Source: Terriglobales bacterium (GTDB lineage Bacteria > Acidobacteriota > Terriglobia > Terriglobales > Acidobacteriaceae). Taken from it: a stretch of DNA of 64,000 nucleotides. The translations under genes and the position numbers were made by a program. Where the stretch lies: assembly GCA_035457425.1 (NCBI GenBank), contig DATIBR010000180.1, forward strand, positions 1 to 64,000, read 5' to 3'. The notes under the pieces were generated by a model. That model did not search any database and was not told the DNA's origin. It saw only the letters and a program-made list of their open reading frames with translations. Shown piece after piece: positions 39,409 to 47,605 of this stretch; position 1 is the stretch's first letter; each line of letters starts with the position of its first letter.

Positions 39409-39975
39409 TCACTTCGAGCCGTTGCGCGCCATCTGGAGGAATTCTTCGTGCACGCGCGTGCCGGCGGAGAGCTCAGGATGAAAGGTCGCAGCCAAGATCT
39501 TGCCCTGGCGGACCAGCACCGGGTCGTTCTTTTCCACGGCGAGCACCTCGACGCCCTGCCCGACGCGCGTGATCTTGGGCGCGCGGATGAAAACGGACTC
39601 CATCGGGCCGAGCTTCGTCTGGAGTTCGGCGATGAAACTCTCATTCTGGCGACCGTAGGCGTTGCGGCGAATGTCGATGTCGAGCGCCCCCAGGGATTGC
39701 TGTGGTGGGTTCTCGACGTCTTTGGCGAGCAGGATGGCGCCCGCGCAGGTGCCGAATGTGGGCTTCGCGCGAACAAAGTCGCGCAGTTTTTCGAGGAATC
39801 CATGCTCGGCAAGGAAGTTCAGGAAGGTGGTGGACTCGCCGCCGGGGATGATGAGCGCATCGACTTCAGCGAGCTGCTCGGGTTTGCGGACGAAGCGAAC
39901 CTGGGCGCCGAGCTTCTCGAGCACCCGGCCGTGCGCTTCGTAATCACCCTGGATGGCGAGGACACCGACGGTCAT
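39409..39975 (-). CDS. pdxT: Pyridoxal 5'-phosphate synthase glutaminase subunit
   Basis: A 188-residue class I glutamine amidotransferase that supplies ammonia to PdxS for PLP synthesis. The nucleophile Cys lies in TFGTCAGAILLA, preceded by IPGGESTT. The catalytic His-Glu pair is in ATFHPELSAG. Length fits the family. Its ATG overlaps by one base the stop of a 93-residue gene inserted between pdxS and pdxT. Confidence 0.95.
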   Translation of the reverse strand: MTVGVLAIQGDYEAHGRVLEKLGAQVRFVRKPEQLAEVDALIIPGGESTTFLNFLAEHGFLEKLRDFVRAKPTFGTCAGAILLAKDVENPPQQSLGALDIDIRRNAYGRQNESFIAELQTKLGPMESVFIRAPKITRVGQGVEVLAVEKNDPVLVRQGKILAATFHPELSAGTRVHEEFLQMARNGSK

Positions 39976-40256
39976 TAGGGTCTATTCCGTTCCGCCTGTT
40001 GCTTCTCGAGTAGGTGCAATAGATCGCCAACCGTAGCGTTTGCAATCCCTTCCTCTTCGAAGGCCATCAAAAACTCAACCGCATCAAGGCTATCTTCGAA
40101 GAGGGCTCCGCCAGTGGCGGCTGAAATCTCGCGCCAGCGACCCTCTATGAGATCAGTCTCGCTGAATTCGCCCCGTAGAATCCCGCTGCGCAGCTGCACG
40201 ATGAGCTCTGAGCGATCCGCCAGAATCGCTCGTCGCAATGAGCGGCGCAGCCCCAT
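39975..40256 (-). CDS. Small acyl-carrier-protein-like protein inserted between pdxS and pdxT
   Basis: A 93-residue protein. The C-terminal half contains EDSLDAVEFLMAFEEEG (54-70), which resembles the D-S-L-D phosphopantetheine site and helix II of acyl carrier proteins, but the overall similarity is short. The DNA is clearly less GC-rich than its neighbours, suggesting recent acquisition. It is eight bases after pdxS and overlaps pdxT by one base, so it is co-transcribed with them. Alternative: an unrelated small helical protein. Confidence 0.55.
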   Translation of the reverse strand: MGLRRSLRRAILADRSELIVQLRSGILRGEFSETDLIEGRWREISAATGGALFEDSLDAVEFLMAFEEEGIANATVGDLLHLLEKQQAERNRP

Positions 40257-40264
40257 TTGGCGAC

Positions 40265-41185
40265 CTACCAGCCGCGCTTCTGCAGCAGGTCCGCTTCCGC
40301 GATGGCGGCGACCGCTAGGCCCTTCATGGCGCCCGCGAGATCGTTCGAGACCTCGAGCAGCACCTTGGGGTCGTCGAAGTGCGTGGTGGCGCGGACGATG
40401 GCCTTGGCGCGGCGCTCGGCTTCCGCGGGCTCGCAGAAGTTGACGGAATCCTTCATGAAGATGCCGGAGCCGACGAAGACGGCCTCGGCGCCGAGCTGGC
40501 GGACGAGCGCGGCGTCAGCCGGCGTGGCGATGCCACCCGCGGAGAAGTTCGGGACGGGCAGCTTGCCTTCCTTCGCGACCATCTTCACCAGCTCGTACGG
40601 CGCCTGATGCTCCTTGGCGGCCGCGTACAGCTCCTGCTCGCTCAGCACGGTAAGGCGCTTCATCTCGCTCACGATCTGGCGCATGTGCTTGACGGCGTGG
40701 ATGACGTCGCCGGTGCCGGCTTCGCCCTTGGTGCGGATCATAGCCGCGCCCTCGGCGATGCGCCGCAGCGCCTCGCCCAGGTTGCGTGCGCCGCATACGA
40801 ACGGCGTGGTGAAGGCGTGCTTGTCGACGTGGTGAGCTTCGTCGGCGGGCGTGAGGACTTCGGATTCGTCGATGTAATCCACGCCCAGCTCCTGCAGGAT
40901 CTGCGCCTCGGCAAAGTGCCCGATGCGGCACTTGGCCATCACGGGGATGGAGACGGTGTCCATGATCTCGCGGATCTTCTTGGGCGAGGCCATGCGGGCC
41001 ACGCCGCCCTCGGCGCGGATCTGCGCGGGCACGCGCTCGAGCGCCATCACGGCGGACGCGCCGGCTTTCTCGGCGATCTCGGCCTGGCGGGCGTCGGTGA
41101 CGTCCATGATCACGCCACCCTTGAGCATCTCGGCGAGGCCGGTCTTGAGCCGCAGGGAAGTCTGGTTGCCGTTCTTCTCGGACAT
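40265..41185 (-). CDS. pdxS: Pyridoxal 5'-phosphate synthase lyase subunit
   Basis: A 306-residue TIM-barrel enzyme that makes PLP from ribose 5-phosphate, glyceraldehyde 3-phosphate and ammonia from PdxT. The catalytic Lys lies in [15 protein letters not shown], and the second in [28 protein letters not shown] and GSGIFMK form the phosphate site. The ATG at 41185 has AAGGAGA six bases upstream and is preferred to the GTG at 41203. It is the first gene of the pdxS-(ACP-like)-pdxT set. Confidence 0.96.
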   Translation of the reverse strand: MSEKNGNQTSLRLKTGLAEMLKGGVIMDVTDARQAEIAEKAGASAVMALERVPAQIRAEGGVARMASPKKIREIMDTVSIPVMAKCRIGHFAEAQILQELGVDYIDESEVLTPADEAHHVDKHAFTTPFVCGARNLGEALRRIAEGAAMIRTKGEAGTGDVIHAVKHMRQIVSEMKRLTVLSEQELYAAAKEHQAPYELVKMVAKEGKLPVPNFSAGGIATPADAALVRQLGAEAVFVGSGIFMKDSVNFCEPAEAERRAKAIVRATTHFDDPKVLLEVSNDLAGAMKGLAVAAIAEADLLQKRGW

Positions 41186-41284
41186 ACGTCTCCTTACGCT
41201 CACATCCGCTCAGCAGGTATGTGGCTGGGAAGCTCCATTTTACCTCTTTAGGGATTCGCGCCGCCGCCAAACGACGCAGGAAGC

Positions 41285-41770
41285 CTAGCGCTCGCGCATC
41301 CCCTTGATGTGCCGGGCGAACATCTTGTGCGGGTCGATGGCAATGAACAAGCCGGTCGAGCGCGCCAGGAGCTCACCTTGAGCATTGCGTATCTCGGCTA
41401 CGTTGGTGTGCTTGCGGCCGTGGACCCGCAGCTCGTAGCCCTCGACCGTGATGGGCTTGCCGAGCGGCACCGGCTTCAGGTACTCGACCTCCATGCTGCG
41501 GGTCATCGCAACGACGTGGCGCAGCTTGTTCACCTTGCCCATGGCTTCGTCGAGGATGGTGGCGATGACGCCGCCGTGGGCGTGGCCGGGTGGTCCGACA
41601 TAACGTTTTGGCAGGCGGAAGCGTCCGATGCAGCGCTGGCGCTTCTCGTCGAGGAAGAACTTGAGGCGCATGCCCTCGGGGTTGTCGCGGCCGCATCCGA
41701 AGCAGCGGTTACGAACCCCCTTGGGGATCTTGAGGTGCTTGGTGCCGTGGCCATGCAGGGTGCGTTTCAT
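41285..41770 (-). CDS. PaaI-type hotdog thioesterase
   Basis: A 161-residue hotdog-fold protein with a short N-terminal CFGCGRDNPEGMRLKF motif, common in thioesterases with a Cys pair near the start. The core HGGVIATILDEAMGKV contains the conserved Gly and acidic residue of the active-site helix. The substrate is probably an acyl-CoA or acyl-ACP. The ATG at 41770 (MKRTLHGHG) is preferred over the GTG farther upstream. It stands alone, divergent from the propeller protein. Confidence 0.88.
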   Translation of the reverse strand: MKRTLHGHGTKHLKIPKGVRNRCFGCGRDNPEGMRLKFFLDEKRQRCIGRFRLPKRYVGPPGHAHGGVIATILDEAMGKVNKLRHVVAMTRSMEVEYLKPVPLGKPITVEGYELRVHGRKHTNVAEIRNAQGELLARSTGLFIAIDPHKMFARHIKGMRER

Positions 41771-41855
41771 CACGGGAGAGCGTGATTCTAGCACTGCGGT
41801 TTTCGGGCTCTAGGTGTATAACCGTCAGTTCCATTCCAGCTCAGGAGAACCAGCC

Positions 41856-44800
41856 GTGAAGCGAATCCTCGCCCTTTTCTCTCTGTTTCTCGCCTTCACT
41901 CTCACGCAGGCGCAGACCGCGCCGGCGCCGCAGGTCACCGGACCGACCGTCGCGAAGACGCCCGAGTCGGCCACCGAGCCCGATTCCGACACCGCGCAAA
42001 AGGAGAAGGAGAAGGAAAAGCCCGGCGCCGCGGCCGACAAGAAGAAGAGCGCGGCGAAAGACGAGCAGGGCAGAGCCGGCGACAAGAAGGAAGAGAAGAA
42101 GGACGAGAAAAAGAAAGACCCATTCGCGAGCGGGACGTTCAGCGGCATGAAGCTGCGGAATATCGGGCCGTCGTTCCCGTCGGGTCGCGTCGAGGACGTC
42201 GCCGTCAATCCGAACAACAAGGCGGAGATCTACATCGCGGTCGCGTCGGGCGGGGTGTGGAAGACGACGGACGCCGGGTATTCCTGGACGCCGGTATTCG
42301 ACGGCGAAGGCTCGTATTCCATCGGCGTGGTGCAGCTCGACCCGAAGAATCCATGCGTGGTGTGGGTCGGCACCGGAGAAGACAACTCGCAGCGCTCGGT
42401 GGGCTACGGCGACGGCGTGTACAAGTCGGTGGACTGCGGCAAGAGCTGGACGAACGTGGGCCTGAAGCACTCTGAGCACATCGGCGAGATCCTGATCGAC
42501 CCGCGGGACTCGAACACCATCTACGTGGCAGCGCAGGGGCCGCTCTGGGGACCGGGCGGCGACCGCGGCGTCTATCTCTCGAGGGACGGCGGCAAGACGT
42601 GGAAGAAGTCGCTCTACATCTCCGAGAACACCGGCGCGAACGACCTGGCGCAGGACCCGGAAGATCCCGACACGATCTACGCGACGACCTACCAGCGGCG
42701 GCGGCACGTTTTCACGCTGATCGACGGCGGGCCGGAAAGCGCGATTTACAAGACGACCGACGGCGGCAAGACGTGGAACACGATCAACAGCGGCCTGCCG
42801 AGCGTGGACCTGGGCCGCATCGGCATCGCAGTCTCGCCGGCGGACCGCAACGTGGTCTATGCCGTGGTCGAGGCCGCCGACGGCAAGAGCGGCGTCTTCC
42901 GTTCGACCGACCGCGGGGCCAACTGGGAAAAGCGCGCGGACTTCTCGAACGGCGCGATGTACTACGGGCACATCTTCGCCGATCCGAAGAACGTCGACCG
43001 GATCTACCTGTCCGACACGTTCACGCGCATCTCGGAAGACGGCGGCAAGACCATCCGCCGGCTGGGAGACAAGCAGAAGCACGTCGACTCGCACGTGGTG
43101 TGGATCGACCCCGACGACACCAAGCACCTGATCGTGGGCTGCGACGGTGGCCTGTACGTGAGCTACGACCGCGGCGCGAGCTGGGGATTCATCCAGAACC
43201 TGCCGGTAGTGCAGTTCTATGACGTGGCGGTGGACAACTCGTCGCCGTTCTACTACGTCTGCGGCGGCACGCAGGACAACAACTCGATGTGCGGGCCGGC
43301 ACGGACGCGCAGCGCCAGCGGCATCATCAATGCCGATTGGTTCATCACCAACGGCGGCGACGGCTTCCGCTCGGCCATCGATCCGGAAGACCCCAACACC
43401 ATCTACGCGGAGTCGCAGTACGGCGGGCTGGTGCGCTTCGACCGCAAGACGGGGGAGATCCTGGGCATCCAGCCGCAGGAGGCGCGCAACGCCGACCCGC
43501 ACCGCTGGAACTGGGATTCGCCGTTCATCATCAGCCCGCACTCGCATACGCGGCTGTATTTCGCGGCGCAGAAGTTGTACCGCTCGGATGACCGCGGCAA
43601 CACCTGGCGCGCGATCTCCGGCGACCTGACGCGGCAGATCGACCGCAACAAGCTGCCGGTGATGGGGAAGGTGTGGGGCATCGACGCGGTGGCGAAGAAC
43701 CAGTCGACCGACTTTTATGGCAATTCGTCCGCGCTGGCGGAGTCGCCGGTGAAGGAAGGCCTGATCTACCTGGGCAGCGACGACGGCCTTATCCAGATCA
43801 CCGAGGACGGGGGGCAGAACTGGCGCAAGGTCGAGACATTTCCCGGCGTGCCGGCGCTGACCTACGTCAGCCGGATCGCGGCCTCGAACCACGACGCCCA
43901 CACTGTCTACGCCGCGTTCGAGAACCACAAGAACAACGACTTCAAGCCGTACCTGCTTAAGTCGACCGACGCAGGGAAGACGTGGACATCGATCGCCGGG
44001 AACCTGCCGGAGAACCATCCGGTGCTGGCGATCGCCGAAGACCCGGTCAACCCCAAGCTGCTGTTCGCCGGGACGGAGTTCGGCCTGTTCTTCACCTCGG
44101 ACGGCGGCGCGAAGTGGGTGCAACTGAAGGGCGGGCTGCCGACCGTCGCGATCCGCGACGCGGTCATCCAGAAGAAGGCGAACGACCTGGTGCTGGCCAG
44201 CTTCGGCCGCGGCTTCTGGGTGCTCGACGACATCACGCCGCTGCGGCAGGTGACGCCGGCCATGCTCGACCAGAACGCGGCGTTGTTCCCGGCGCGCGAC
44301 GCGCTGATGTACATCCAGTCGCTGCCATTCGGCGGCTTCGGCGCGGCTTCGCAGGGGACCAACTTCTACTTCGCGAAGAATCCGCCATACGGCGCGACTT
44401 TCACGTACTACCTGAAGGAGAAGCTCAAGACGAAGAAGGAACTGCGCCAGGAGCGGGAGAAGGAGGCGGAGAAGAACAAGCAGCAGGCCCCGTTCCCGAC
44501 CAATGACGAACTGCGCGCGGAATCCGAGGCGGAGGCGCCGCAGGTCTTCCTCGTCGTGTTCGACGACAGCAACACGCCGATCCGGCGCATCCCGGCGTCG
44601 AACAGCGCGGGCCTCAGCCGCGTGACGTGGGACCTGCGCTATCCGCCGGCCGAGCTGCCGGAGGGTGGCGGCGGGTTCTACGACGACCCCGAGCTGGCGG
44701 CCTTCTTCGGTCCCCAGGGCCCGCTGGTCATGCCGGGCAAGTACACGGCGGCGCTCTACCAGAAACAGGACGGCCAGTTCACCCAGCTCGCCGGTCCGCA

Positions 44801-45329
44801 GCCGGTGAACGTGACGGTGGAAGGCGTCTCGGAGATGAAGCCGGAGGACCGCAAGGCGCTCTCCGACTTCCAGCACAAGGTGGTGCGGCTGAACCGCGCG
44901 GTCTCCGGCGCCGTGAACCTGGCGAACGAGGTGCGTGACCGGCTGAAGAAGATCAAGGAAGCGCTTAACGAGACGCCTGGAAAGTACCAGGAACTCGTGA
45001 AGCGCGCCGACCAACTCGAGAAGCGCAATACCGACCTGCTGCGGGAGCTGCGCGGCGACGTGGCGCTGCGGCGGCGTGACATCCCGACGCTGCCTTCGAT
45101 CAACGACCGGGCGAACCTGATCATGGACGACGAGCGCATGTCGACCTCGCCGCCGACCGAGACGCACAAGGCCAACTTCGCCCTCGCCGCCGAGGACTTC
45201 TCGAAGGCTCTGGCGAGCCTGAAGCAGCTGGTCGAGGGCGACCTGGCGACACTCGAGCGCGACATGGAAGCGGCAGGCGCTCCGTGGACGCCGGGACGGG
45301 TCCCGTCCTGGAGTCCCGACAGCAAGTAG
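41856..45329 (+). CDS. Large secreted sortilin/VPS10-type beta-propeller protein
   Basis: A 1157-residue exported protein. Signal peptide (1-20), a Lys/Glu/Asp-rich linker (25-90), then many BNR/Asp-box repeats (SRDGGKTWKKS, TTDGGKTWNTI, SEDGGKTIRRL, STDAGKTWTSI) forming one or two propellers. The C-terminal third has a beta domain and a helical end. Such proteins are numerous in Acidobacteriota and are thought to act as exo-glycosidases or carbohydrate-binding proteins; I cannot confirm activity. The start is GTG at 41856 with CAGGAGA seven bases upstream; the frame itself opens at an earlier ATG. Confidence 0.85.
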   Translation: MKRILALFSLFLAFTLTQAQTAPAPQVTGPTVAKTPESATEPDSDTAQKEKEKEKPGAAADKKKSAAKDEQGRAGDKKEEKKDEKKKDPFASGTFSGMKLRNIGPSFPSGRVEDVAVNPNNKAEIYIAVASGGVWKTTDAGYSWTPVFDGEGSYSIGVVQLDPKNPCVVWVGTGEDNSQRSVGYGDGVYKSVDCGKSWTNVGLKHSEHIGEILIDPRDSNTIYVAAQGPLWGPGGDRGVYLSRDGGKTWKKSLYISENTGANDLAQDPEDPDTIYATTYQRRRHVFTLIDGGPESAIYKTTDGGKTWNTINSGLPSVDLGRIGIAVSPADRNVVYAVVEAADGKSGVFRSTDRGANWEKRADFSNGAMYYGHIFADPKNVDRIYLSDTFTRISEDGGKTIRRLGDKQKHVDSHVVWIDPDDTKHLIVGCDGGLYVSYDRGASWGFIQNLPVVQFYDVAVDNSSPFYYVCGGTQDNNSMCGPARTRSASGIINADWFITNGGDGFRSAIDPEDPNTIYAESQYGGLVRFDRKTGEILGIQPQEARNADPHRWNWDSPFIISPHSHTRLYFAAQKLYRSDDRGNTWRAISGDLTRQIDRNKLPVMGKVWGIDAVAKNQSTDFYGNSSALAESPVKEGLIYLGSDDGLIQITEDGGQNWRKVETFPGVPALTYVSRIAASNHDAHTVYAAFENHKNNDFKPYLLKSTDAGKTWTSIAGNLPENHPVLAIAEDPVNPKLLFAGTEFGLFFTSDGGAKWVQLKGGLPTVAIRDAVIQKKANDLVLASFGRGFWVLDDITPLRQVTPAMLDQNAALFPARDALMYIQSLPFGGFGAASQGTNFYFAKNPPYGATFTYYLKEKLKTKKELRQEREKEAEKNKQQAPFPTNDELRAESEAEAPQVFLVVFDDSNTPIRRIPASNSAGLSRVTWDLRYPPAELPEGGGGFYDDPELAAFFGPQGPLVMPGKYTAALYQKQDGQFTQLAGPQPVNVTVEGVSEMKPEDRKALSDFQHKVVRLNRAVSGAVNLANEVRDRLKKIKEALNETPGKYQELVKRADQLEKRNTDLLRELRGDVALRRRDIPTLPSINDRANLIMDDERMSTSPPTETHKANFALAAEDFSKALASLKQLVEGDLATLERDMEAAGAPWTPGRVPSWSPDSK

Positions 45330-45344
45330 GGTGATCCTCCGCAC

Positions 45345-45377
45345 GGGGCGGGCCTTTGGCTCGCCCCGCACTTTTTT
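45345..45377 (+). terminator. Terminator after the propeller gene
   Basis: A 10-bp stem with one G-T pair (GGGGCGGGCC with GGCTCGCCCC), a TTT loop and six T residues at 45372-45377. Confidence 0.8.
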
Positions 45378-45383
45378 GTGCTC

Positions 45384-45424
45384 GCGACAAGTTTTTGTTA
45401 TGCGGGCGGCGAATTTTTGTCATA
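45384..45424. promoter_or_regulatory. Two 18-bp repeat sites upstream of the sigma-54 activator gene
   Basis: Site A (GCGACAAGTTTTTGTTATG, 45384-45402) and site B (GGCGAATTTTTGTCATA, 45408-45424) share the pattern GACAA-T5-GTC and are offset by 22 bases. Reverse complements of the same pattern occur at 46857-46898. Probably binding sites of the activator encoded next to them (inference). Confidence 0.6.
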
Positions 45425-45458
45425 GACTTTCCGGGCCCCTTGACCCCTTGGAGGGCCC

Positions 45459-46856
45459 ATGCGCACGACCGCCGCCGCCAAGGCGCCCGAAACCTACCGC
45501 GTCGCCATCGTCACTCCTGACGAAGGCGTGCTGCCGGAGGTCGAGGAATTCCTCGCCAAGTATTTTGCCGTGAACTTCCTGCGCTCGGTGCCTGAGCTCC
45601 AGCCGCTGCTGGAGGAGGTCGACGCCATCTTGCTCGACATCGACGCGGTCGGCGAGAAGGCGGAAGATGGGATCGGGACCTTGCAGGAGCTGCGAGGGAT
45701 CAACCAGGACTTCATTCTGATCGCGCTGACGCGCTCGCGCAACCGTGCCATCCGGCTGAAGGCGGGGCAGGTGGCGGACGAGTTCTTCGTTGCGCCGGTC
45801 GACTTCCAGGAGCTGCAGATCGTGCTTTCGCGCGCGCTCGAAAAGCGCGAGATGGAGCTGGAAAGCCGCCGCCTGCGCGAGGAGATCGCGAGCAAGTACT
45901 CGCTGGGCGAGATTGTGGGCGGCTCTGAGCAGATGCGCCGCGTCTACGACGCCATCACCCGCATCGCCGAGAGCCCCAGCACGGTGATGATCCGCGGCGA
46001 GAGTGGCACGGGCAAAGAATTGGTAGCGCGCGCCTTGGTCCGGTTCTCCATGCGCAGCGAGAAACCGTTCGTGAGCGTGAACTGCGCCGCGCTGCCGGAG
46101 AACCTGATCGAGGCCGAGCTGTTCGGGCACGAGAAGGGAGCGTTCACCGGCGCCCACGCGGCGCGTGCGGGACATATCGAGCTGGCGCACGGCGGGACGC
46201 TGTTCCTCGACGAGATCGGCGCCCTTGACCTAGCGCTGCAGAGCAAGCTGCTGCGGGTCCTGGAAGAACGCACCGTGCAGCGCCTCGGCGGCAAGACTCC
46301 CAAGAAAGTGGACTTCCGGCTTCTCACGGCCACTAACGACGACGTGGAAGAGATGGTGCGGACCGGCCGCTTCCGGGAGGACCTCTATTACCGCATCCAC
46401 GTGGTGCCGATCCATCTGCCTCCGCTGCGGGAGCGGGAGGGCGACATCCCACTCCTGGTCGAGCACTTCCTGCGGGTGTATTGCGCGGCCAATAAGCTGC
46501 CGCTGAAGAAGGTGGAGCCGGACGTGATGGATGTGCTCGAGGACTACTCATGGCCGGGGAACGTCCGCGAGCTGGAGAACGTGGTGCAGCGCCTGGTGCT
46601 GATGGTGGAGGGAAGCGCTATCACGGTGAAGCACCTGCCGCAGCAATTGCTGGCGTCGTCGGCCGCCAAGCAGGAGGCCCTGCTCATCCCGGAGGAAGGC
46701 ATCGACTTCGACGAGGAGATGCAGCGCATCGAGACCGCGTACCTGCAAGCGGCGATGCGGCGAGCGGGGGGAAAGAAGGCGGCGGCGGCGCAGATCCTGC
46801 GCATCGACTCGCGGCGCATGGCCTATCTCTGCGCCAAGTACCGCATCGAAGGCTGA
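45459..46856 (+). CDS. Sigma-54-dependent transcriptional activator (NtrC-type)
   Basis: A 465-residue enhancer-binding protein. Residues 12-130 form a receiver-like domain with an Asp at position 60, but the conserved Lys of the K-P motif is missing (VAPVDF), so phosphorylation may not be the switch. The AAA+ domain has Walker A GESGTGKE (180-187), the sigma-54-contact GAFTGA (227-232), Walker B LFLDEI (248-253), and PGNVRELENVVQRLV. The C-terminal Fis-like helix-turn-helix ends RMAYLCAKYRIEG. The ATG at 45459 follows GGAGGG. A sigma-54 promoter lies 113 bases downstream of its stop, ahead of the repeat-peptide gene. Confidence 0.94.
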   Translation: MRTTAAAKAPETYRVAIVTPDEGVLPEVEEFLAKYFAVNFLRSVPELQPLLEEVDAILLDIDAVGEKAEDGIGTLQELRGINQDFILIALTRSRNRAIRLKAGQVADEFFVAPVDFQELQIVLSRALEKREMELESRRLREEIASKYSLGEIVGGSEQMRRVYDAITRIAESPSTVMIRGESGTGKELVARALVRFSMRSEKPFVSVNCAALPENLIEAELFGHEKGAFTGAHAARAGHIELAHGGTLFLDEIGALDLALQSKLLRVLEERTVQRLGGKTPKKVDFRLLTATNDDVEEMVRTGRFREDLYYRIHVVPIHLPPLREREGDIPLLVEHFLRVYCAANKLPLKKVEPDVMDVLEDYSWPGNVRELENVVQRLVLMVEGSAITVKHLPQQLLASSAAKQEALLIPEEGIDFDEEMQRIETAYLQAAMRRAGGKKAAAAQILRIDSRRMAYLCAKYRIEG

Positions 46857-46898
46857 TTCGACAAAAAATTGTTGATACGACGACGAAAAATTTGTCGC
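46857..46898. promoter_or_regulatory. Two 18-bp repeat sites upstream of the sigma-54 promoter (candidate enhancer)
   Basis: Site C (CGACAAAAAATTGTTGAT, 46859-46876) and site D (CGACGAAAAATTTGTCGC, 46881-46898) are related and start 22 bases apart, about two helical turns. They lie 70-110 bases upstream of the -24/-12 promoter, where enhancer sites for sigma-54 activators usually sit. Confidence 0.65.
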
Positions 46899-46968
46899 CT
46901 GAACAGCCACTCACCCGGCGGGTGCCCGTAAGTCGTTGATTCCACGTTGTACCCATTCCCACAGCGGT

Positions 46969-46985
46969 TTGGCCCAACCCTTGCA
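46969..46985 (+). promoter_or_regulatory. Sigma-54 (-24/-12) promoter of the repeat-peptide gene
   Basis: TTGGCCCAACCCTTGCA matches the YTGGCACGRNNNTTGCW consensus at nearly all positions, with GG and GC separated by exactly 10 bases. Transcription would start near 46996, about 57 bases before the ATG. The gene directly upstream encodes a sigma-54 activator. Confidence 0.85.
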
Positions 46986-47052
46986 ACATCAACGGGCGTA
47001 CGGGTCAAGGGCAGAGCGAGATCAGAGTTCGAAACACTAGAGAGGAAAAGAC

Positions 47053-47535
47053 ATGGCGATCCAGAAGAAGTCATTGATCAACAGCCGGGCGGCCCTGAAA
47101 AAGGCCATCATCGCCCGTGAGAAGACCAACTTGAGCGGTTCCAAGGGTTTGAGCGGCGCGAAGGGCTTGTCGGGCGCGAAGGGTCTGTCGGGCGCGAAGG
47201 GTCTGTCGGGCGCGAAGGGTCTGTCGGGCGCGAAGGGCCTGTCGGGCGCGAAGGGCCTGTCGGGCGCCAAGGGCCTGTCGGGCGCGAAGGGCCTGTCGGG
47301 CGCGAAGGGCCTGTCGGGCGCGAAGGGCCTGTCGGGCGCGAAGGGCCTGTCGGGCGCGAAGGGCCTGTCGGGCGCGAAGGGTCTGTCGGGCGCGAAGGGT
47401 CTGTCGGGCGCGAAGGGTCTGTCGGGCGCAAAGGGTCTGTCGGGCGCGAAGGGTCTGTCGGGCGCGAAGGGTCTGTCGGGCGCAAAGGGTCTGTCGGGCG
47501 CCAAGGGCCTCTCGGGCAGCAAGATGGTCGAGTAA
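47053..47535 (+). CDS. Repeat protein: basic leader plus 21 GLSGAK hexads
   Basis: A 160-residue protein. Residues 1-26 are a basic amphipathic leader (MAIQKKSLINSRAALKKAII, then AREKTN). LSGSK (27-31) leads into twenty GLSGAK hexads and a final GLSGSK (32-157); the protein ends MVE. Gly occurs at every third position, a collagen-like Gly-X-Y pattern without Pro; Lys and Ser recur regularly. It has no signal peptide. AGAGGA lies seven bases before the ATG. It follows a sigma-54 promoter and faces the PqqD-S2P-HlyD operon. It may be a ribosomally made precursor or a structural surface peptide; the function is unknown. Confidence 0.85.
   Translation: MAIQKKSLINSRAALKKAIIAREKTNLSGSKGLSGAKGLSGAKGLSGAKGLSGAKGLSGAKGLSGAKGLSGAKGLSGAKGLSGAKGLSGAKGLSGAKGLSGAKGLSGAKGLSGAKGLSGAKGLSGAKGLSGAKGLSGAKGLSGAKGLSGAKGLSGSKMVE
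47146..47523 (+). repeat. 21 tandem 18-bp repeats
   Basis: Twenty-one in-frame copies of an 18-bp unit (GGTCTGTCGGGCGCGAAG and close variants) encode the hexads. Differences are nearly all synonymous (GGT/GGC, GCG/GCC/GCA), and runs of identical variants point to recent expansion by slippage or unequal exchange. Confidence 0.95.
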
Positions 47536-47565
47536 GTCCGACCTCAGGTGTTGTACAAGGGGGAG

Positions 47566-47604
47566 GGAGGTTGCGAATTCGTTCGCAGCCTCCTTTTTAT
47601 TTTG
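47566..47604. terminator. Terminator between the repeat-peptide gene and the convergent operon
   Basis: A 12-bp stem with one mismatched (G-T type) position (GGAGGTTGCGAA with TTCGCAGCCTCC), a TTCG tetraloop and a T-rich tail lie 30 bases after the repeat gene stop and just before the end of the convergent gene. Confidence 0.88.
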
Positions 47605-47605
47605 G

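Noticed and set aside
41841-45371. A 1176-codon open frame on the minus strand across the propeller gene
   Set aside because: It is the antisense shadow of a GC-rich gene with strong codon bias; its translation is Arg/Val/His-rich, shows no domain, and the plus strand has signal peptide, ribosome-binding site and Asp-box repeats.
47037-47522. A minus-strand frame with a FAPDRP repeat, and another with an ARQTLR repeat
   Set aside because: Both are other-frame readings of the 18-bp tandem repeat. The plus-strand frame has promoter, ribosome-binding site, leader and terminator, and variation is synonymous only in that frame.
47146-47523. Regular repeats as a possible CRISPR array
   Set aside because: The 18-bp units are directly adjacent with no spacers, keep the reading frame, and no cas genes are near.
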